Positions 15,111 to 24,421 of a stretch of 64,000 nt of DNA are shown here, piece after piece. The position numbers were made by a program, and so were the translations under genes. Source of the stretch: an uncultured Bacteroidales bacterium (lineage in GTDB: Bacteria > Bacteroidota > Bacteroidia > Bacteroidales > Paludibacteraceae); assembly GCA_949282265.1 (NCBI GenBank), contig CASDOZ010000004.1, forward strand, positions 102,672 to 166,671. The letters run 5' to 3'. Under the pieces are notes generated by a model that had not been told where the DNA came from, searched no databases, and saw only the letters and a list, made by a program, of their open reading frames with translations. Position 1 is the stretch's first letter; the number at the start of each line of letters is the position of its first letter.

Positions 15111-17032
15111 TTTCTGTAGAACAACTCACTGTTGAGTTTAGCTCAATACCTCTTTTTAACGAAATATCTTTTTTAATTAATCCGAAGGATAAAATTGCCT
15201 TGGTCGGGAAAAATGGTGCTGGAAAAACGACACTGTTAAAGTTGTTGGCTGGCAAAATGCAGCCTACGCGGGGGCATATTTCAGTTCCTTCGGGCTTGAC
15301 AATCGGTTATTTGCCACAACACATGATCCATGCTGAAGGGACGACGGTCATGGAAGAGGCGCGCAAGGCTTTTGAGCAAATTATCACTTTGCAGGAAAAG
15401 ACCGAAAAATTGGGGCTTGAACTGGCTAATCGTACTGATTATGAATCGGATGAATATCAGCAACTGATAACTCAATTGGCGCATGACAACGAAATGTTGC
15501 AGATTCTGGGCGGGCACAACTTTGAAGGCGAAGTGGAAAAAACATTGCTTGGATTGGGCTTCCGGCGTTCAGATTTCGGACGGCCATGTTCCGAATTCAG
15601 CGGAGGTTGGCGTATGCGCATTGAGCTGGCTAAAATCTTGTTGCAGCATCCGGATGTCTTGCTTTTGGATGAGCCGACCAATCATCTGGATATAGAGTCT
15701 ATCCAATGGCTGGAAAATTTTTTGTCAGGCAGTAACGGTGCGGTTGTCTTGGTGTCGCACGACCGCGCATTTATCGATGCCGTAACGAACCGCACGATAG
15801 AAATCTCGCTTGGGCGGATATATGACTATAATGTGAATTATTCGCGCTATGTCGAGTTGCGCAAGGAACGGCACGAGCAGCAGGTGCGCGCTTATGAAAA
15901 CCAGCAGAAAATGATAGCGGAAACGGAAGATTTCATTGAGCGTTTCCGCTACAAAGCAACCAAAGCCGTGCAAGTGCAAAGCCGCATAAAGCAATTGGCA
16001 AAACTGGAACGTATTGAGGTGGATTTGGAAGACAATTCGCGCTTGAACCTGAAATTTCCGCCGGCTCCCCGTTCGGGTGATTTCCCGCTGATGATAACCG
16101 ATTTGTCGAAGGCATACGGTGACCATATTATTTTTGAACATGTCGATATGACTGTGAAGCGCGGTGAAAAAGTCGCCTTTGTCGGCCGTAATGGCGAGGG
16201 AAAGACAACTTTGGTCAAATGTATCATGGGGCAGCTCGAATATGCCGGCAATTTGAAAGTGGGGCACAATGTCAAGATTGGATATTATGCCCAGAACCAG
16301 GCTTCGTTGCTTGACGATGAACTGACTGTTTTTGAAACCATCGACCGCGTTGCGGTGGGCGACATACGCACGAAAATCCGCGATATTCTGGGCGCGTTCA
16401 TGTTTGGCGGCGAGGCATCTGACAAAAAAGTCAAGGTACTCTCCGGCGGCGAACGGAGCCGTCTGGCCATGATTCGGTTGCTGTTGGAGCCGGTCAACCT
16501 GCTGATTTTGGATGAACCGACGAATCATTTGGACATGCGCAGCAAGGATGTCCTGAAAGCGGCTTTGCAGGATTTTGGCGGCACGGTGATTGTCGTATCG
16601 CATGACCGTGATTTTCTGGATGGCCTGGTTTCCAAGGTCTATGAGTTCGGTAACCGCCAGGTCAAGGAGCATATCGGCGGCGTGTATGATTTCCTGCGTG
16701 CCAAGAAGATGGAAAATTTGCAGGAACTGGAAATTTCCCAAACGCCCAAAACGGTAGTTTCCAAGCAGGAATCGGCCAACAAACTTTCATACGAAGCGCG
16801 CAAGGAACAGCAAAGGCAATTGCGGAAGCAGGAAAAAATGGTCGAGGAGGCAGAAAAGCAGATTGCTTTGCTGGAAAATGAGATTGCGGAAATAGAAAAC
16901 ATGTTGCAAGATCCGGCAAAAGCTTGTGATGCTGACTTATACACACGCCATCATAAAAAGCAGCATGAACTGGAACAGAGAATGTACGAGTGGGAGATTT
17001 TGAGCGAACAATTGGAAAAAATGAAGTCATGA
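15107..17032 (+). CDS. ABC-F family ATPase (Uup/YheS-like)
   Basis: 641-residue soluble protein with two ABC domains in tandem and no membrane segments. Domain 1: Walker A GKNGAGKTT (~35), signature FSGGWRMR, Walker B LLLDEPTNHLDI. An inter-domain helical linker (~235-320) is followed by domain 2 with GRNGEGKTT, LSGGERSR and LILDEPTNHLDM. The C-terminal ~95 residues are a charged coiled coil (RKEQQRQLRKQEKMVEEAEKQ is part of it). ABC-F proteins act on ribosomes or in DNA-associated processes; this architecture is the housekeeping type rather than a typical drug-protection factor. ATGA overlaps on both sides bind it into the operon. Confidence 0.92.
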   Translation: MISVEQLTVEFSSIPLFNEISFLINPKDKIALVGKNGAGKTTLLKLLAGKMQPTRGHISVPSGLTIGYLPQHMIHAEGTTVMEEARKAFEQIITLQEKTEKLGLELANRTDYESDEYQQLITQLAHDNEMLQILGGHNFEGEVEKTLLGLGFRRSDFGRPCSEFSGGWRMRIELAKILLQHPDVLLLDEPTNHLDIESIQWLENFLSGSNGAVVLVSHDRAFIDAVTNRTIEISLGRIYDYNVNYSRYVELRKERHEQQVRAYENQQKMIAETEDFIERFRYKATKAVQVQSRIKQLAKLERIEVDLEDNSRLNLKFPPAPRSGDFPLMITDLSKAYGDHIIFEHVDMTVKRGEKVAFVGRNGEGKTTLVKCIMGQLEYAGNLKVGHNVKIGYYAQNQASLLDDELTVFETIDRVAVGDIRTKIRDILGAFMFGGEASDKKVKVLSGGERSRLAMIRLLLEPVNLLILDEPTNHLDMRSKDVLKAALQDFGGTVIVVSHDRDFLDGLVSKVYEFGNRQVKEHIGGVYDFLRAKKMENLQELEISQTPKTVVSKQESANKLSYEARKEQQRQLRKQEKMVEEAEKQIALLENEIAEIENMLQDPAKACDADLYTRHHKKQHELEQRMYEWEILSEQLEKMKS

Positions 17033-17736
17033 AACTCTACTTGATTCCGAATACTTTGGGCGACAGCCCGATAGAAAATGTGTTGCCGGCATATAACCGG
17101 ACGATAATTGCAGGTATCAAACATTTCATAGTGGAAGATGTCCGTACGGCACGCCGTTTCTTGAAAAAGGTCGATGCTGGCATAAATATCGATGAACTTT
17201 CATTTTATGTGCTGAATGTCCGCACAGGTCCGGAAGAGATGCAGGCGTGCCTGAAACCGCTGGCGCAAGGGTTTGATGTCGGTGTCATTTCGGAGGCGGG
17301 CTGTCCGGCCATAGCTGACCCCGGTGCCGATGTCGTGCGCATTGCCCAGCAGAAAAACTGCCAGGTGGTGCCGTTGGTTGGCCCTTCATCCATTCTGCTT
17401 GCTTTGATGGCCTCCGGGTTCAACGGGCAGAGTTTTGCGTTTGCCGGTTACCTTCCAATCAAGCAACCGGAACGCTCGGCTGCCTTGAAACGGTTGGAAA
17501 CAAGGTCGTTGGCCGAAAACCAGTCGCAGATATTCATAGAAACGCCCTATCGGAACATGAAAATGCTTGAAGATATAATTGCTGTCTGCCAAGCGGATAC
17601 GAATCTCTGTGTTGCCGCGGACATTACGCTGCCGACGGAATTTATAAAAACCCGCACCCTTAGGGAGTGGAAAAAAAGTTTGCCCGACCTGAACAAACGT
17701 CCTTGCATTTTTATTTTGTACCGTTCTCCCCGCTGA
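17029..17736 (+). CDS. RsmI-like tetrapyrrole-methylase-family SAM methyltransferase
   Basis: 235 residues. The first ~110 residues match the tetrapyrrole-methylase fold used by RsmI (16S rRNA C1402 2'-O-methylase): LYLIPNTLGD at the start, VGVISEAGCPAIADPGADVV (SAM-binding loop) and VVPLVGPSSILLALMASG. It is shorter than E. coli RsmI (~286) and has SEAGCP where RsmI has SDAGTP, so it may be the second, uncharacterised RsmI-like paralogue common in this phylum. I chose ATG at 17029 (ATGA overlap with the ABC-F gene). Last gene of the operon; convergent with dnaB with only 14 bases between and no clear hairpin. Confidence 0.82.
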   Translation: MKLYLIPNTLGDSPIENVLPAYNRTIIAGIKHFIVEDVRTARRFLKKVDAGINIDELSFYVLNVRTGPEEMQACLKPLAQGFDVGVISEAGCPAIADPGADVVRIAQQKNCQVVPLVGPSSILLALMASGFNGQSFAFAGYLPIKQPERSAALKRLETRSLAENQSQIFIETPYRNMKMLEDIIAVCQADTNLCVAADITLPTEFIKTRTLREWKKSLPDLNKRPCIFILYRSPR

Positions 17737-17750
17737 TTTTTTTTGCATTG

Positions 17751-19304
17751 TCAAAACGGTGTTCCCTCGCGGTTGGGTGTTTCGGGCAATTGGTTTCCTG
17801 TCTGCAACGGTGCAGAGTCTGCATAAAACTTATTCTCCAGTTTCGTGTGGTTCATTTTTGAGCCGATGGTTATATTGTCGGTTTCTTCCGTGTCTTCTTC
17901 CAGGTTCATGAATTTTGCAAACACGTTCTTGAACCTCAGCCGGATATCGCCGGTGGCGCCGTTACGATGTTTGGCCACAATGATTTCGGCTATGCCGATT
18001 AGCGAATTTCCTGCCTGGTCTTCGGTGATGTGGTAGTATTCCGGCCGGTGAATGAAACAAACCATGTCGGCATCCTGCTCAATGGCTCCCGATTCACGCA
18101 AGTCGCTCAGCTGCGGCCTCTTGCCTTCAATGCCGGTACGTCCTTCCACGCCGCGGTTCAGCTGCGACAAGGCTATAATCGGGATGTCAAGTTCTTTGGC
18201 CAGACCCTTCAGCGAGCGTGAAATCATGCTGACTTCTTGTTCGCGGCTGCCGTAATTCATGCCGCTTGCGTTCATTAGTTGCAGGTAGTCGATAATGATG
18301 CATTGTATTTTATGTTCCTTGACCAACCTTCGCGCCTTGCTACGCAGTTCAAAGACTGACAGGCTCGGTGTGTCATCCACATAAATGGGAGCACCGTATA
18401 GGTTCTTGAGCTTGTAGTCAAGCTGTGTCCATTCATATTCTTGCAGGTTTCCGTTCTTGATTTTTTCGCTTTCTATCTCGCAGACATTCATAATCAGACG
18501 ATTAACTAATTGTACGTTCGACATTTCGAGCGAGAAAAGTGCGACTGGCGTGTTGTAATCCACAGCCATGTTTTTAGCCATGGACAGCACGAAAGCTGTT
18601 TTTCCCATGGCAGGACGCGCCGCAATGATAATCAAGTCTGATTTTTGCCAGCCGGAGGTTATTTTGTCCAATGCGTGGAAACCCGTCGGGATGCCGCTTG
18701 CGCCTTGTTTGCTATATGCGGCTTGTATACGCGCGATTGATTCTTCGATAACGGGGTCTATTTGCGTCACTTCGCGTTTCAGGCTGCGTTGCGAAACCTC
18801 GAACATCATGCCTTCGGCTTCCTGCATTAGGTCATCCACATCTATGCGCTCGTCGAATGCCTTGGTCTGGATTTCGGAAGACACACGTATCAGTTCGCGT
18901 GCCAGGAATTTTTGCGCGACAATACGCGCATGATATTCCACATGTGCGGCTGTAGAGACTTTGGCTGTCAGCAAGGCAATGTAATATGGCCCGCCTATAT
19001 CGTCCAAAGTACCGTCCTTGCGCAACTGTTCCGTCACGGTGTGCATGTCTATCGGCTCTTGCTTGATGGCCAGGTGCACGATGGCTTCGTATATTTTCTG
19101 GTGCGCTTCTTTGTAAAAACACTCCGGTTTCAATATCTCGGATACGGTCAAGTAAGCATCCTTTTCAATCATGATGGCACCTAAAACGGCTTCTTCCAAT
19201 TCAATGGCTTGTGGTGGAAGTTTGCCATATTCATTGGGCCCGATGGGAGCGTATGCTGCTTGTCTGTTTTTTCTGGAATAAGTCCTTTTTGTTTCTTCTG
19301 CCAT
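17751..19304 (-). CDS. dnaB: Replicative DNA helicase
   Basis: Hexameric 5'-3' helicase of the replication fork. 517 residues. N-terminal primase-interacting domain ~25-130 (PPQAIELEEAVLGAIM), linker, then a RecA-like ATPase with Walker A ARPAMGKTAF (~235), Walker B CIIIDYLQLM, DnaB motif LSQLNRGVEGR, DLRESGAIEQDADMV and the C-terminal VAKHRNGATGDI. No intein. Start ATG 19304 with a promoter 45-78 bases upstream. Divergent from ispE. Confidence 0.96.
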   Translation of the reverse strand: MAEETKRTYSRKNRQAAYAPIGPNEYGKLPPQAIELEEAVLGAIMIEKDAYLTVSEILKPECFYKEAHQKIYEAIVHLAIKQEPIDMHTVTEQLRKDGTLDDIGGPYYIALLTAKVSTAAHVEYHARIVAQKFLARELIRVSSEIQTKAFDERIDVDDLMQEAEGMMFEVSQRSLKREVTQIDPVIEESIARIQAAYSKQGASGIPTGFHALDKITSGWQKSDLIIIAARPAMGKTAFVLSMAKNMAVDYNTPVALFSLEMSNVQLVNRLIMNVCEIESEKIKNGNLQEYEWTQLDYKLKNLYGAPIYVDDTPSLSVFELRSKARRLVKEHKIQCIIIDYLQLMNASGMNYGSREQEVSMISRSLKGLAKELDIPIIALSQLNRGVEGRTGIEGKRPQLSDLRESGAIEQDADMVCFIHRPEYYHITEDQAGNSLIGIAEIIVAKHRNGATGDIRLRFKNVFAKFMNLEEDTEETDNITIGSKMNHTKLENKFYADSAPLQTGNQLPETPNREGTPF

Positions 19305-19349
19305 GTTTTTTCAATTTATTTTTTTTCCGTTTTCGATTCAATGCGGGTA

Positions 19350-19382
19350 CAAAGGTATGGCTTTTTGCGGCCTCTTTCCAAA
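19350..19382 (-). promoter_or_regulatory. dnaB promoter
   Basis: Minus-strand TTTG (19382-19379), 21 bases, TACCTTTG (19357-19350). Confidence 0.6.
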
Positions 19383-19447
19383 ACAATATTTCAACAAAAA
19401 ACTGTTGATAACCGTTGCCGGATGATGGCAGAGTGGGGATAATTTCG

Positions 19448-19455
19448 TATCTTTG
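19448..19455 (+). promoter_or_regulatory. ispE -7 element (TATCTTTG)
   Basis: Full match to TAnnTTTG, 21 bases before the ispE ATG; no -33 TTTG seen. Confidence 0.45.
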
Positions 19456-19476
19456 TCCACGGAAACGAAATCAGCT

Positions 19477-20301
19477 ATGCTTTTATATCCGAATGCGAAA
19501 ATCAATCTGGGCCTGAATGTCGTCGGGCGGCGCGCCGATGGCTATCATGATATAGAGACGGTTTTTTATCCCATTCCTTTGCATGATGAGTTGGAGCTGG
19601 AGCGTATCAATGCGCCGGACTGTCGTTTTGAACAATCTGGAATTGTGTTGGATACGCTTCCTGGGCAGAATCTGGTCGTAAAAGCATATCGCCTGCTGCA
19701 ACGTGATTACGGCTTGGGCGGTGTGTCTTTCCGCTTGCGGAAAAATATCCCGTTCGGTGCCGGGCTTGGCGGCGGCAGTTCGGATGCCGCATATACCTTG
19801 TGCGGTTTGAACCGTCTTTTCGGTCTGGGCTTGTCGCCCGATTGTTTGAAAAAATATGCGGCCATGCTGGGAGCGGATTGCGCCTTTTTTGTGGAGAACA
19901 GGCCGGTGTATGCTGAGGGTATAGGCAATATCTTTTCGCCGCTTTCGTTGAATCTGGGCGGTTGGCATTTGTTGCTGGTCAAGCCGGACATTTATGTTTC
20001 TACGGCTGATGCTTATGCCGGCGTGGCAGTCGGGAGGCCGGAAATTCCGCTTGCCGATGCCATTCGGAATCTGTCGCCGGATAAGTGGCGGGGAGTCGTG
20101 ACCAACGATTTTGAAAAATCCGTTTTTGCCCGTTTTCCGGTGATAGGCAGTATCAAAGACAGGTTATATGGAATGGGAGCCGTTTACGCTTCCATGTCGG
20201 GTTCCGGCTCATCTGTATTCGGTTTGTTCCCGTTCCAGCCGCCGGAAGTTGATTTTGACGGTTGTTTTGTGTACGAAAATAAGCTTTCCGTTTTTTCTTG
20301 A
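19477..20301 (+). CDS. ispE: 4-diphosphocytidyl-2-C-methyl-D-erythritol kinase
   Basis: GHMP kinase of the MEP isoprenoid pathway: phosphorylates CDP-methylerythritol. 274 residues. NAKINLGLNV at the N-terminus (substrate lysine and asparagine), the ATP-binding glycine loop PFGAGLGGGSSDAAY (~95-109), and the C-terminal MSGSGSSVFGLF. I chose ATG at 19477 (MLLYPNAKINLG) rather than an upstream TTG because the latter would sit inside the -7 box. Confidence 0.94.
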   Translation: MLLYPNAKINLGLNVVGRRADGYHDIETVFYPIPLHDELELERINAPDCRFEQSGIVLDTLPGQNLVVKAYRLLQRDYGLGGVSFRLRKNIPFGAGLGGGSSDAAYTLCGLNRLFGLGLSPDCLKKYAAMLGADCAFFVENRPVYAEGIGNIFSPLSLNLGGWHLLLVKPDIYVSTADAYAGVAVGRPEIPLADAIRNLSPDKWRGVVTNDFEKSVFARFPVIGSIKDRLYGMGAVYASMSGSGSSVFGLFPFQPPEVDFDGCFVYENKLSVFS

Positions 20302-20386
20302 TGTACGAATGCTCCTGTCAGGTTTTTATGAGATAGTGTTTAGCTGGCTTTTTGTTGAAAACTTCCTTGAAAAAGCGCGGAAAACA

Positions 20387-20418
20387 TTTGTCCATGTGCG
20401 GGAAAAGTATTATTTTAG
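20387..20418 (+). promoter_or_regulatory. gyrA promoter
   Basis: TTTG (20387-20390), 20 bases, TATTTTAG (20411-20418), one base off the -7 consensus; ~28 bases of leader. Confidence 0.5.
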
Positions 20419-20452
20419 CGTGTTTTTTTGAAAGAAATTAATTTATATTTAA

Positions 20453-23008
20453 ATGGTTGAGAACGATAGAATTATAAAGGTAAATATCGATGAGGAAATG
20501 AAATCTTCCTACATCGACTATTCCATGTCGGTAATTGTGTCGCGCGCGCTTCCTGATGTGCGTGATGGCTTTAAGCCGGTACATCGTCGTGTCCTCTTCG
20601 GAATGAATGAGTTGGGTAATACGTTCGATAAGCCGACTAAAAAGTGTGCACGTATTGTTGGTGAGGTAATGGGTAAGTATCATCCGCATGGCGATTCGTC
20701 CATTTACGGAACTTTGGTCCGTTTGGCACAGCCGTGGGCCATGCGTTATCCGTTGGTGGATGGTCAGGGAAACTTCGGTTCGGTCGATGGTGATAGCCCT
20801 GCTGCCATGCGTTATACGGAGGCGCGTCTGGCCCGTCTTGCCGAAGAAATGTTGCGCGACATAGAGAAAGACACGGTCGATATGCAACTGAACTTCGATG
20901 ATACCTTGCGCGAGCCGGTCGTTTTGCCGACACGAATACCGAACTTGCTGATGAACGGTTCGTCCGGTATTGCCGTCGGCATGGCAACAAACATGGCACC
21001 GCATAATTTGCGTGAAGTAGCTGATGGCATCGTTGCATATATAGACAATCCGGAACTGGAAATATCGGAACTGATGAAATATATCAAAGCCCCCGATTTT
21101 CCGACAGGAGGAACCATTTACGGATATGCCGGTGTCAAGGAAGCCTTTGAAACGGGGCGCGGACGTATCGTAGTCCGCTCCAAAGTGGAGATAGAAACCG
21201 AACCGAACGGACGTGAACGTCTGGTTGTCTGCGAACTGCCATATCAGGTCATCAAATCGGATTTGGTTAAGAACATAGCCGCTTTGGTGAACGAAAAGAA
21301 AATTGACGGTATTTCAGATATATCCGACCAGTCAAAACGCGATGTGCGCATCGTAATCGATATTAAGAAAGATGCCAATGCGAGCGTAGTGTTGAACAAA
21401 CTGTACAAATACACCGCCTTGCAGTCATCTTTCAGCGTCAATAACATTGCGTTGGTACATGGCCGTCCGCGCCTGCTGAATCTGAAAGATCTGGTACGTT
21501 ATTTTGTGGAACATCGTCTGGATGTCGTAACCCGCCGCAGCCAGTTCGAGCTGAAAGAGGCTGAAAAACGCGCTCATATTCTGGAAGGTCTGATTATCGC
21601 TGTTGACAATATTGACGAGGTTATCCGTCTTATCAGGGAATCCCGCACGGTTGAAGAATCGCGTGCACGCTTGATGGAGCGTTTCGACCTGTCGGAGGTG
21701 CAGGCCCGTGCGATTGTCGAGATGCGTTTGCGCCAATTGACGGGACTGGCAATCGATGACCTGCGGGCGGAATATGCTGAAATCTTGAAAACCATCGAAT
21801 GGTTGAAGGAAGTATTGGAAAAAGTGGAGCTTCGCATGAACATCATCAAGGAAGAAATGCTGGAAATCAAGGAGAAATATGGGGACGAACGCAAAACGGA
21901 GATCGTTTATGCTTCGGAAGAATTCAATCCGGAAGATTTCTATTCCGATGATGACATGATTATCACCATTTCGCACATGGGTTATATCAAACGGACGGCT
22001 TTGACCGAGTTCCGCGCGCAGGGCCGTGGCGGAGTAGGCAGTAAGGGCGGCGACACGCGCGATGATGATTTCATTGAATACATTTATCCGGCGTCCATGC
22101 ACAATACAATGCTGTTCTTTACCCAAAAAGGGCGTTGCTATTGGCTCAAAGTGTATGAAATACCGGAAGGTTCCAAGAATTCGAAAGGTCGTGCCATCCA
22201 GAATTTGCTGAATATTGATTCGGACGACAAAGTGAATGCTTTCATTCGTGTGAAAGGCTTGAACGACAAGGAATATATTGATTCCCACTATCTGATATTT
22301 GCGACCAAGCAAGGTATTATCAAGAAAACATCGTTGGAAGCCTACTCGCGTCCGCGCCAGAATGGTGTAAACGCCATCATTATCCGCGAGGATGACCAGG
22401 TAATCCAAGTCCGTCTGACGGATGGCGATTCTGAAATCGTCATGGCTAATAAAAATGGCCGCGCCATTCGTTTCCATGAATCTAAAGTGCGGCCAATGGG
22501 ACGTATGTCTACTGGTGTGCGTGGTATGCAATTGGATGAAGATGGACAGGATGAAGTGGTGGGCATGATTTGCATAGACAAGCAGGCTGCTGCCGAAAGC
22601 ACAATCATGGTTGTTTCACAGCAAGGCTACGGTAAACGCACCAAACTGGATGATGAAGATGGTGAACCGGTATATCGTGTAACGAACCGTGGAGGAAAAG
22701 GTGTGAAAACGCTGAATATAACGGATAAGACTGGTAAACTGGTTGCCATTAAGAGCGTTACGGATGACAATGATTTGATGATTATCAATAAATCAGGTGT
22801 CGCCATTCGTCTGAAAGTTGCCAATATACGTGTGATGGGACGTGCCACCCAAGGTGTCCGGCTTATCAATCTGGAAAAGCGTAACGATGAAATCGCTTCT
22901 GTATGCAAGGTAGCTTCCGAATCGGAGGATGAAATGGCGGAAACTGCTGTCAACCAAGAAAATGTAGTAAATGAAGATATAATGGAAGAAACTCCAAAGC
23001 AAGAATAA
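20453..23008 (+). CDS. gyrA: DNA gyrase subunit A
   Basis: Type IIA topoisomerase subunit that breaks and rejoins DNA during supercoiling. 851 residues. Catalytic Tyr121 in AAMRYTEARL; breakage-reunion domain ~30-500; C-terminal six-bladed DNA-wrapping domain containing the GyrA-box-like QGRGGVGSKG, where the family has Q(R/N)RGG(R/K)G. The quinolone pocket reads HPHGDSSIYGTLVR: the position equal to E. coli Ser83 is Ser82, and the position equal to Asp87 is Gly86. An acidic C-terminal tail (~825-851) is present. Start ATG 20453. Cotranscribed with a TPR protein 22 bases downstream. Confidence 0.96.
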   Translation: MVENDRIIKVNIDEEMKSSYIDYSMSVIVSRALPDVRDGFKPVHRRVLFGMNELGNTFDKPTKKCARIVGEVMGKYHPHGDSSIYGTLVRLAQPWAMRYPLVDGQGNFGSVDGDSPAAMRYTEARLARLAEEMLRDIEKDTVDMQLNFDDTLREPVVLPTRIPNLLMNGSSGIAVGMATNMAPHNLREVADGIVAYIDNPELEISELMKYIKAPDFPTGGTIYGYAGVKEAFETGRGRIVVRSKVEIETEPNGRERLVVCELPYQVIKSDLVKNIAALVNEKKIDGISDISDQSKRDVRIVIDIKKDANASVVLNKLYKYTALQSSFSVNNIALVHGRPRLLNLKDLVRYFVEHRLDVVTRRSQFELKEAEKRAHILEGLIIAVDNIDEVIRLIRESRTVEESRARLMERFDLSEVQARAIVEMRLRQLTGLAIDDLRAEYAEILKTIEWLKEVLEKVELRMNIIKEEMLEIKEKYGDERKTEIVYASEEFNPEDFYSDDDMIITISHMGYIKRTALTEFRAQGRGGVGSKGGDTRDDDFIEYIYPASMHNTMLFFTQKGRCYWLKVYEIPEGSKNSKGRAIQNLLNIDSDDKVNAFIRVKGLNDKEYIDSHYLIFATKQGIIKKTSLEAYSRPRQNGVNAIIIREDDQVIQVRLTDGDSEIVMANKNGRAIRFHESKVRPMGRMSTGVRGMQLDEDGQDEVVGMICIDKQAAAESTIMVVSQQGYGKRTKLDDEDGEPVYRVTNRGGKGVKTLNITDKTGKLVAIKSVTDDNDLMIINKSGVAIRLKVANIRVMGRATQGVRLINLEKRNDEIASVCKVASESEDEMAETAVNQENVVNEDIMEETPKQE

Positions 23009-23030
23009 TCACAACTAAAAAACAGAATTT

Positions 23031-24263
23031 ATGAAAAAAGTAATTGTATTATTATCGATTGTGCTTGTGAGTGGCGCTATTTTCGCCCAGAAAGCAAATG
23101 TTTCAAAAGCTAAGAATAAAGCTTTGTCAACAGAAAGCCCTGACTTTGCCGGAGCGCGCGAAGCTATCAAATTGGCTTTGGAAGACCCGACCACCAAAGA
23201 TTTGGCAAATACGTGGTATGTAGCCGGTTTGATTGGTTATAAAGAATGCGAGTCGTTGTATTTTCAAGCTCAGATGGGTCAAAAGGTCGATGAAGCTGTG
23301 AAAGGCGAGGCCGTAATGGAATCCATTGGCTATTTTGTGGTGGCTGACAGCCTTGGCCAAATTCCAAACGAGAAAGGCAAAATCAATACACGTATCCGTA
23401 AAGATATCATGCCTAAAATGTCTGAGTACTATCAACAGCAACATTTGATTATGTATGGGGCATATTTGTTTGACCAAAAGGACTATGCACGTGCATACGA
23501 TGCTTTCAAAATGCATGTTTCCATTCCGGACATGCCTATGTTCCAGAATGAAAAAGAACAGGCAAAAATGCCTCGTGACACTGTTTATTCCCAATACAAG
23601 TATTATGCAGCCTTGGCGGCAAGCAATGCCGGAAAAAATGATGAAGCCATTGCCATTTACATAGATTTGACCGATGAAGAATATGAACCTATAACGGTTT
23701 ACCAATTGTTGTATCAAGAATATTTCAATCAGAAAGATACGGTAAACTATGTGAACACGCTGAAAGAGGCTTTCCAGAAATTCCCGACAGAACCTTGGTT
23801 CTTACAGAACTTGATAAACCATTTCATTTTCACGGGCCAGACAGAAGAATCGTTGGTTTATTTGCGTAATGCGATAGAAAGGGAACCAAATGTGGCACAA
23901 TACCATTATGTAAAGGGCAATGTGGACGAAACGCTTGGCAATGTGGAAGACGCAAAAGCGGATTTCCAGAAAGCTATTGAACTGGAGCCTACCATGGCAG
24001 ATGCTTATGCAGGAATGGGACGTGTATATTTCAATGTTGCTGTGAATTTATTGGATGAAGCCAGCAACTTGAAAGATCAAACGCAATATGAACAAGAGTT
24101 GCAGAAAGCGCAGGATATATTTAAAGAATCATTGCCTTATTTCCAAAAAGCTGCAGAATTGAATCCTGAAGATACTGATTACAAAATGACTTTACGCACT
24201 TTGTATTATCGTTTGGGTATGGATGCGGAATACGAGGCAATCAATAAAGAACTTAACATGTAA
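23031..24263 (+). CDS. Exported tetratricopeptide-repeat protein
   Basis: 410 residues with a signal peptide (MKKVIVLLSIVLVSGAIFAQ, cleavage ~19/20). Helical repeats throughout; the clearest TPRs are ~280-345 (VAQYHYVKGNVDETLGNVEDA, then MADAYAGMGRVYFNVAV) and ~370-405. It is probably a periplasmic or lipid-free scaffold. Genes of this kind often follow gyrA in Bacteroidota, but the function is not known to me. It shares the gyrA transcript and ends at a strong terminator. Confidence 0.88.
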   Translation: MKKVIVLLSIVLVSGAIFAQKANVSKAKNKALSTESPDFAGAREAIKLALEDPTTKDLANTWYVAGLIGYKECESLYFQAQMGQKVDEAVKGEAVMESIGYFVVADSLGQIPNEKGKINTRIRKDIMPKMSEYYQQQHLIMYGAYLFDQKDYARAYDAFKMHVSIPDMPMFQNEKEQAKMPRDTVYSQYKYYAALAASNAGKNDEAIAIYIDLTDEEYEPITVYQLLYQEYFNQKDTVNYVNTLKEAFQKFPTEPWFLQNLINHFIFTGQTEESLVYLRNAIEREPNVAQYHYVKGNVDETLGNVEDAKADFQKAIELEPTMADAYAGMGRVYFNVAVNLLDEASNLKDQTQYEQELQKAQDIFKESLPYFQKAAELNPEDTDYKMTLRTLYYRLGMDAEYEAINKELNM

Positions 24264-24283
24264 TATATAGTAATATATAGTAG

Positions 24284-24310
24284 AAAGGTCGGATATTCCG
24301 ACCTTTTTTT
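24284..24310 (+). terminator. Terminator of gyrA-TPR operon
   Basis: AAAGGTCGGA tat TCCGACCTTT followed by seven T. A 10-bp tandem duplication, TAATATATAG x2 (24261-24280), begins in the stop codon just before it. Confidence 0.9.
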
Positions 24311-24341
24311 GTATCCTTATTAGTAGTTTTTTGACTGTCAT

Positions 24342-24374
24342 TTTGGCATATTCTTGGTTTTGGTGCATATTTTG
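24342..24374 (+). promoter_or_regulatory. Possible clpB promoter
   Basis: TTTG (24342-24345), 21 bases, ATATTTTG (24367-24374). The -7 keeps TTTG but has AT for TA. No CIRCE-type heat-shock repeat is seen. Confidence 0.35.
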
Positions 24375-24421
24375 ACTTTTACGCGGCAACAAATAAGTAA
24401 ATAATAAAACTAACGATAACT

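Noticed and set aside
15725-16741. 338-codon open frame on the minus strand inside the ABC-F gene
   Set aside because: Antisense shadow; the plus-strand protein has both ABC domains.
21425-22531. 368-codon open frame on the minus strand inside gyrA
   Set aside because: Antisense shadow; no signal of its own and gyrA is intact.
24261-24280. TAATATATAG duplication as an attachment site
   Set aside because: Only 10 bp twice, adjacent to a terminator, with no mobile element or integrase nearby.
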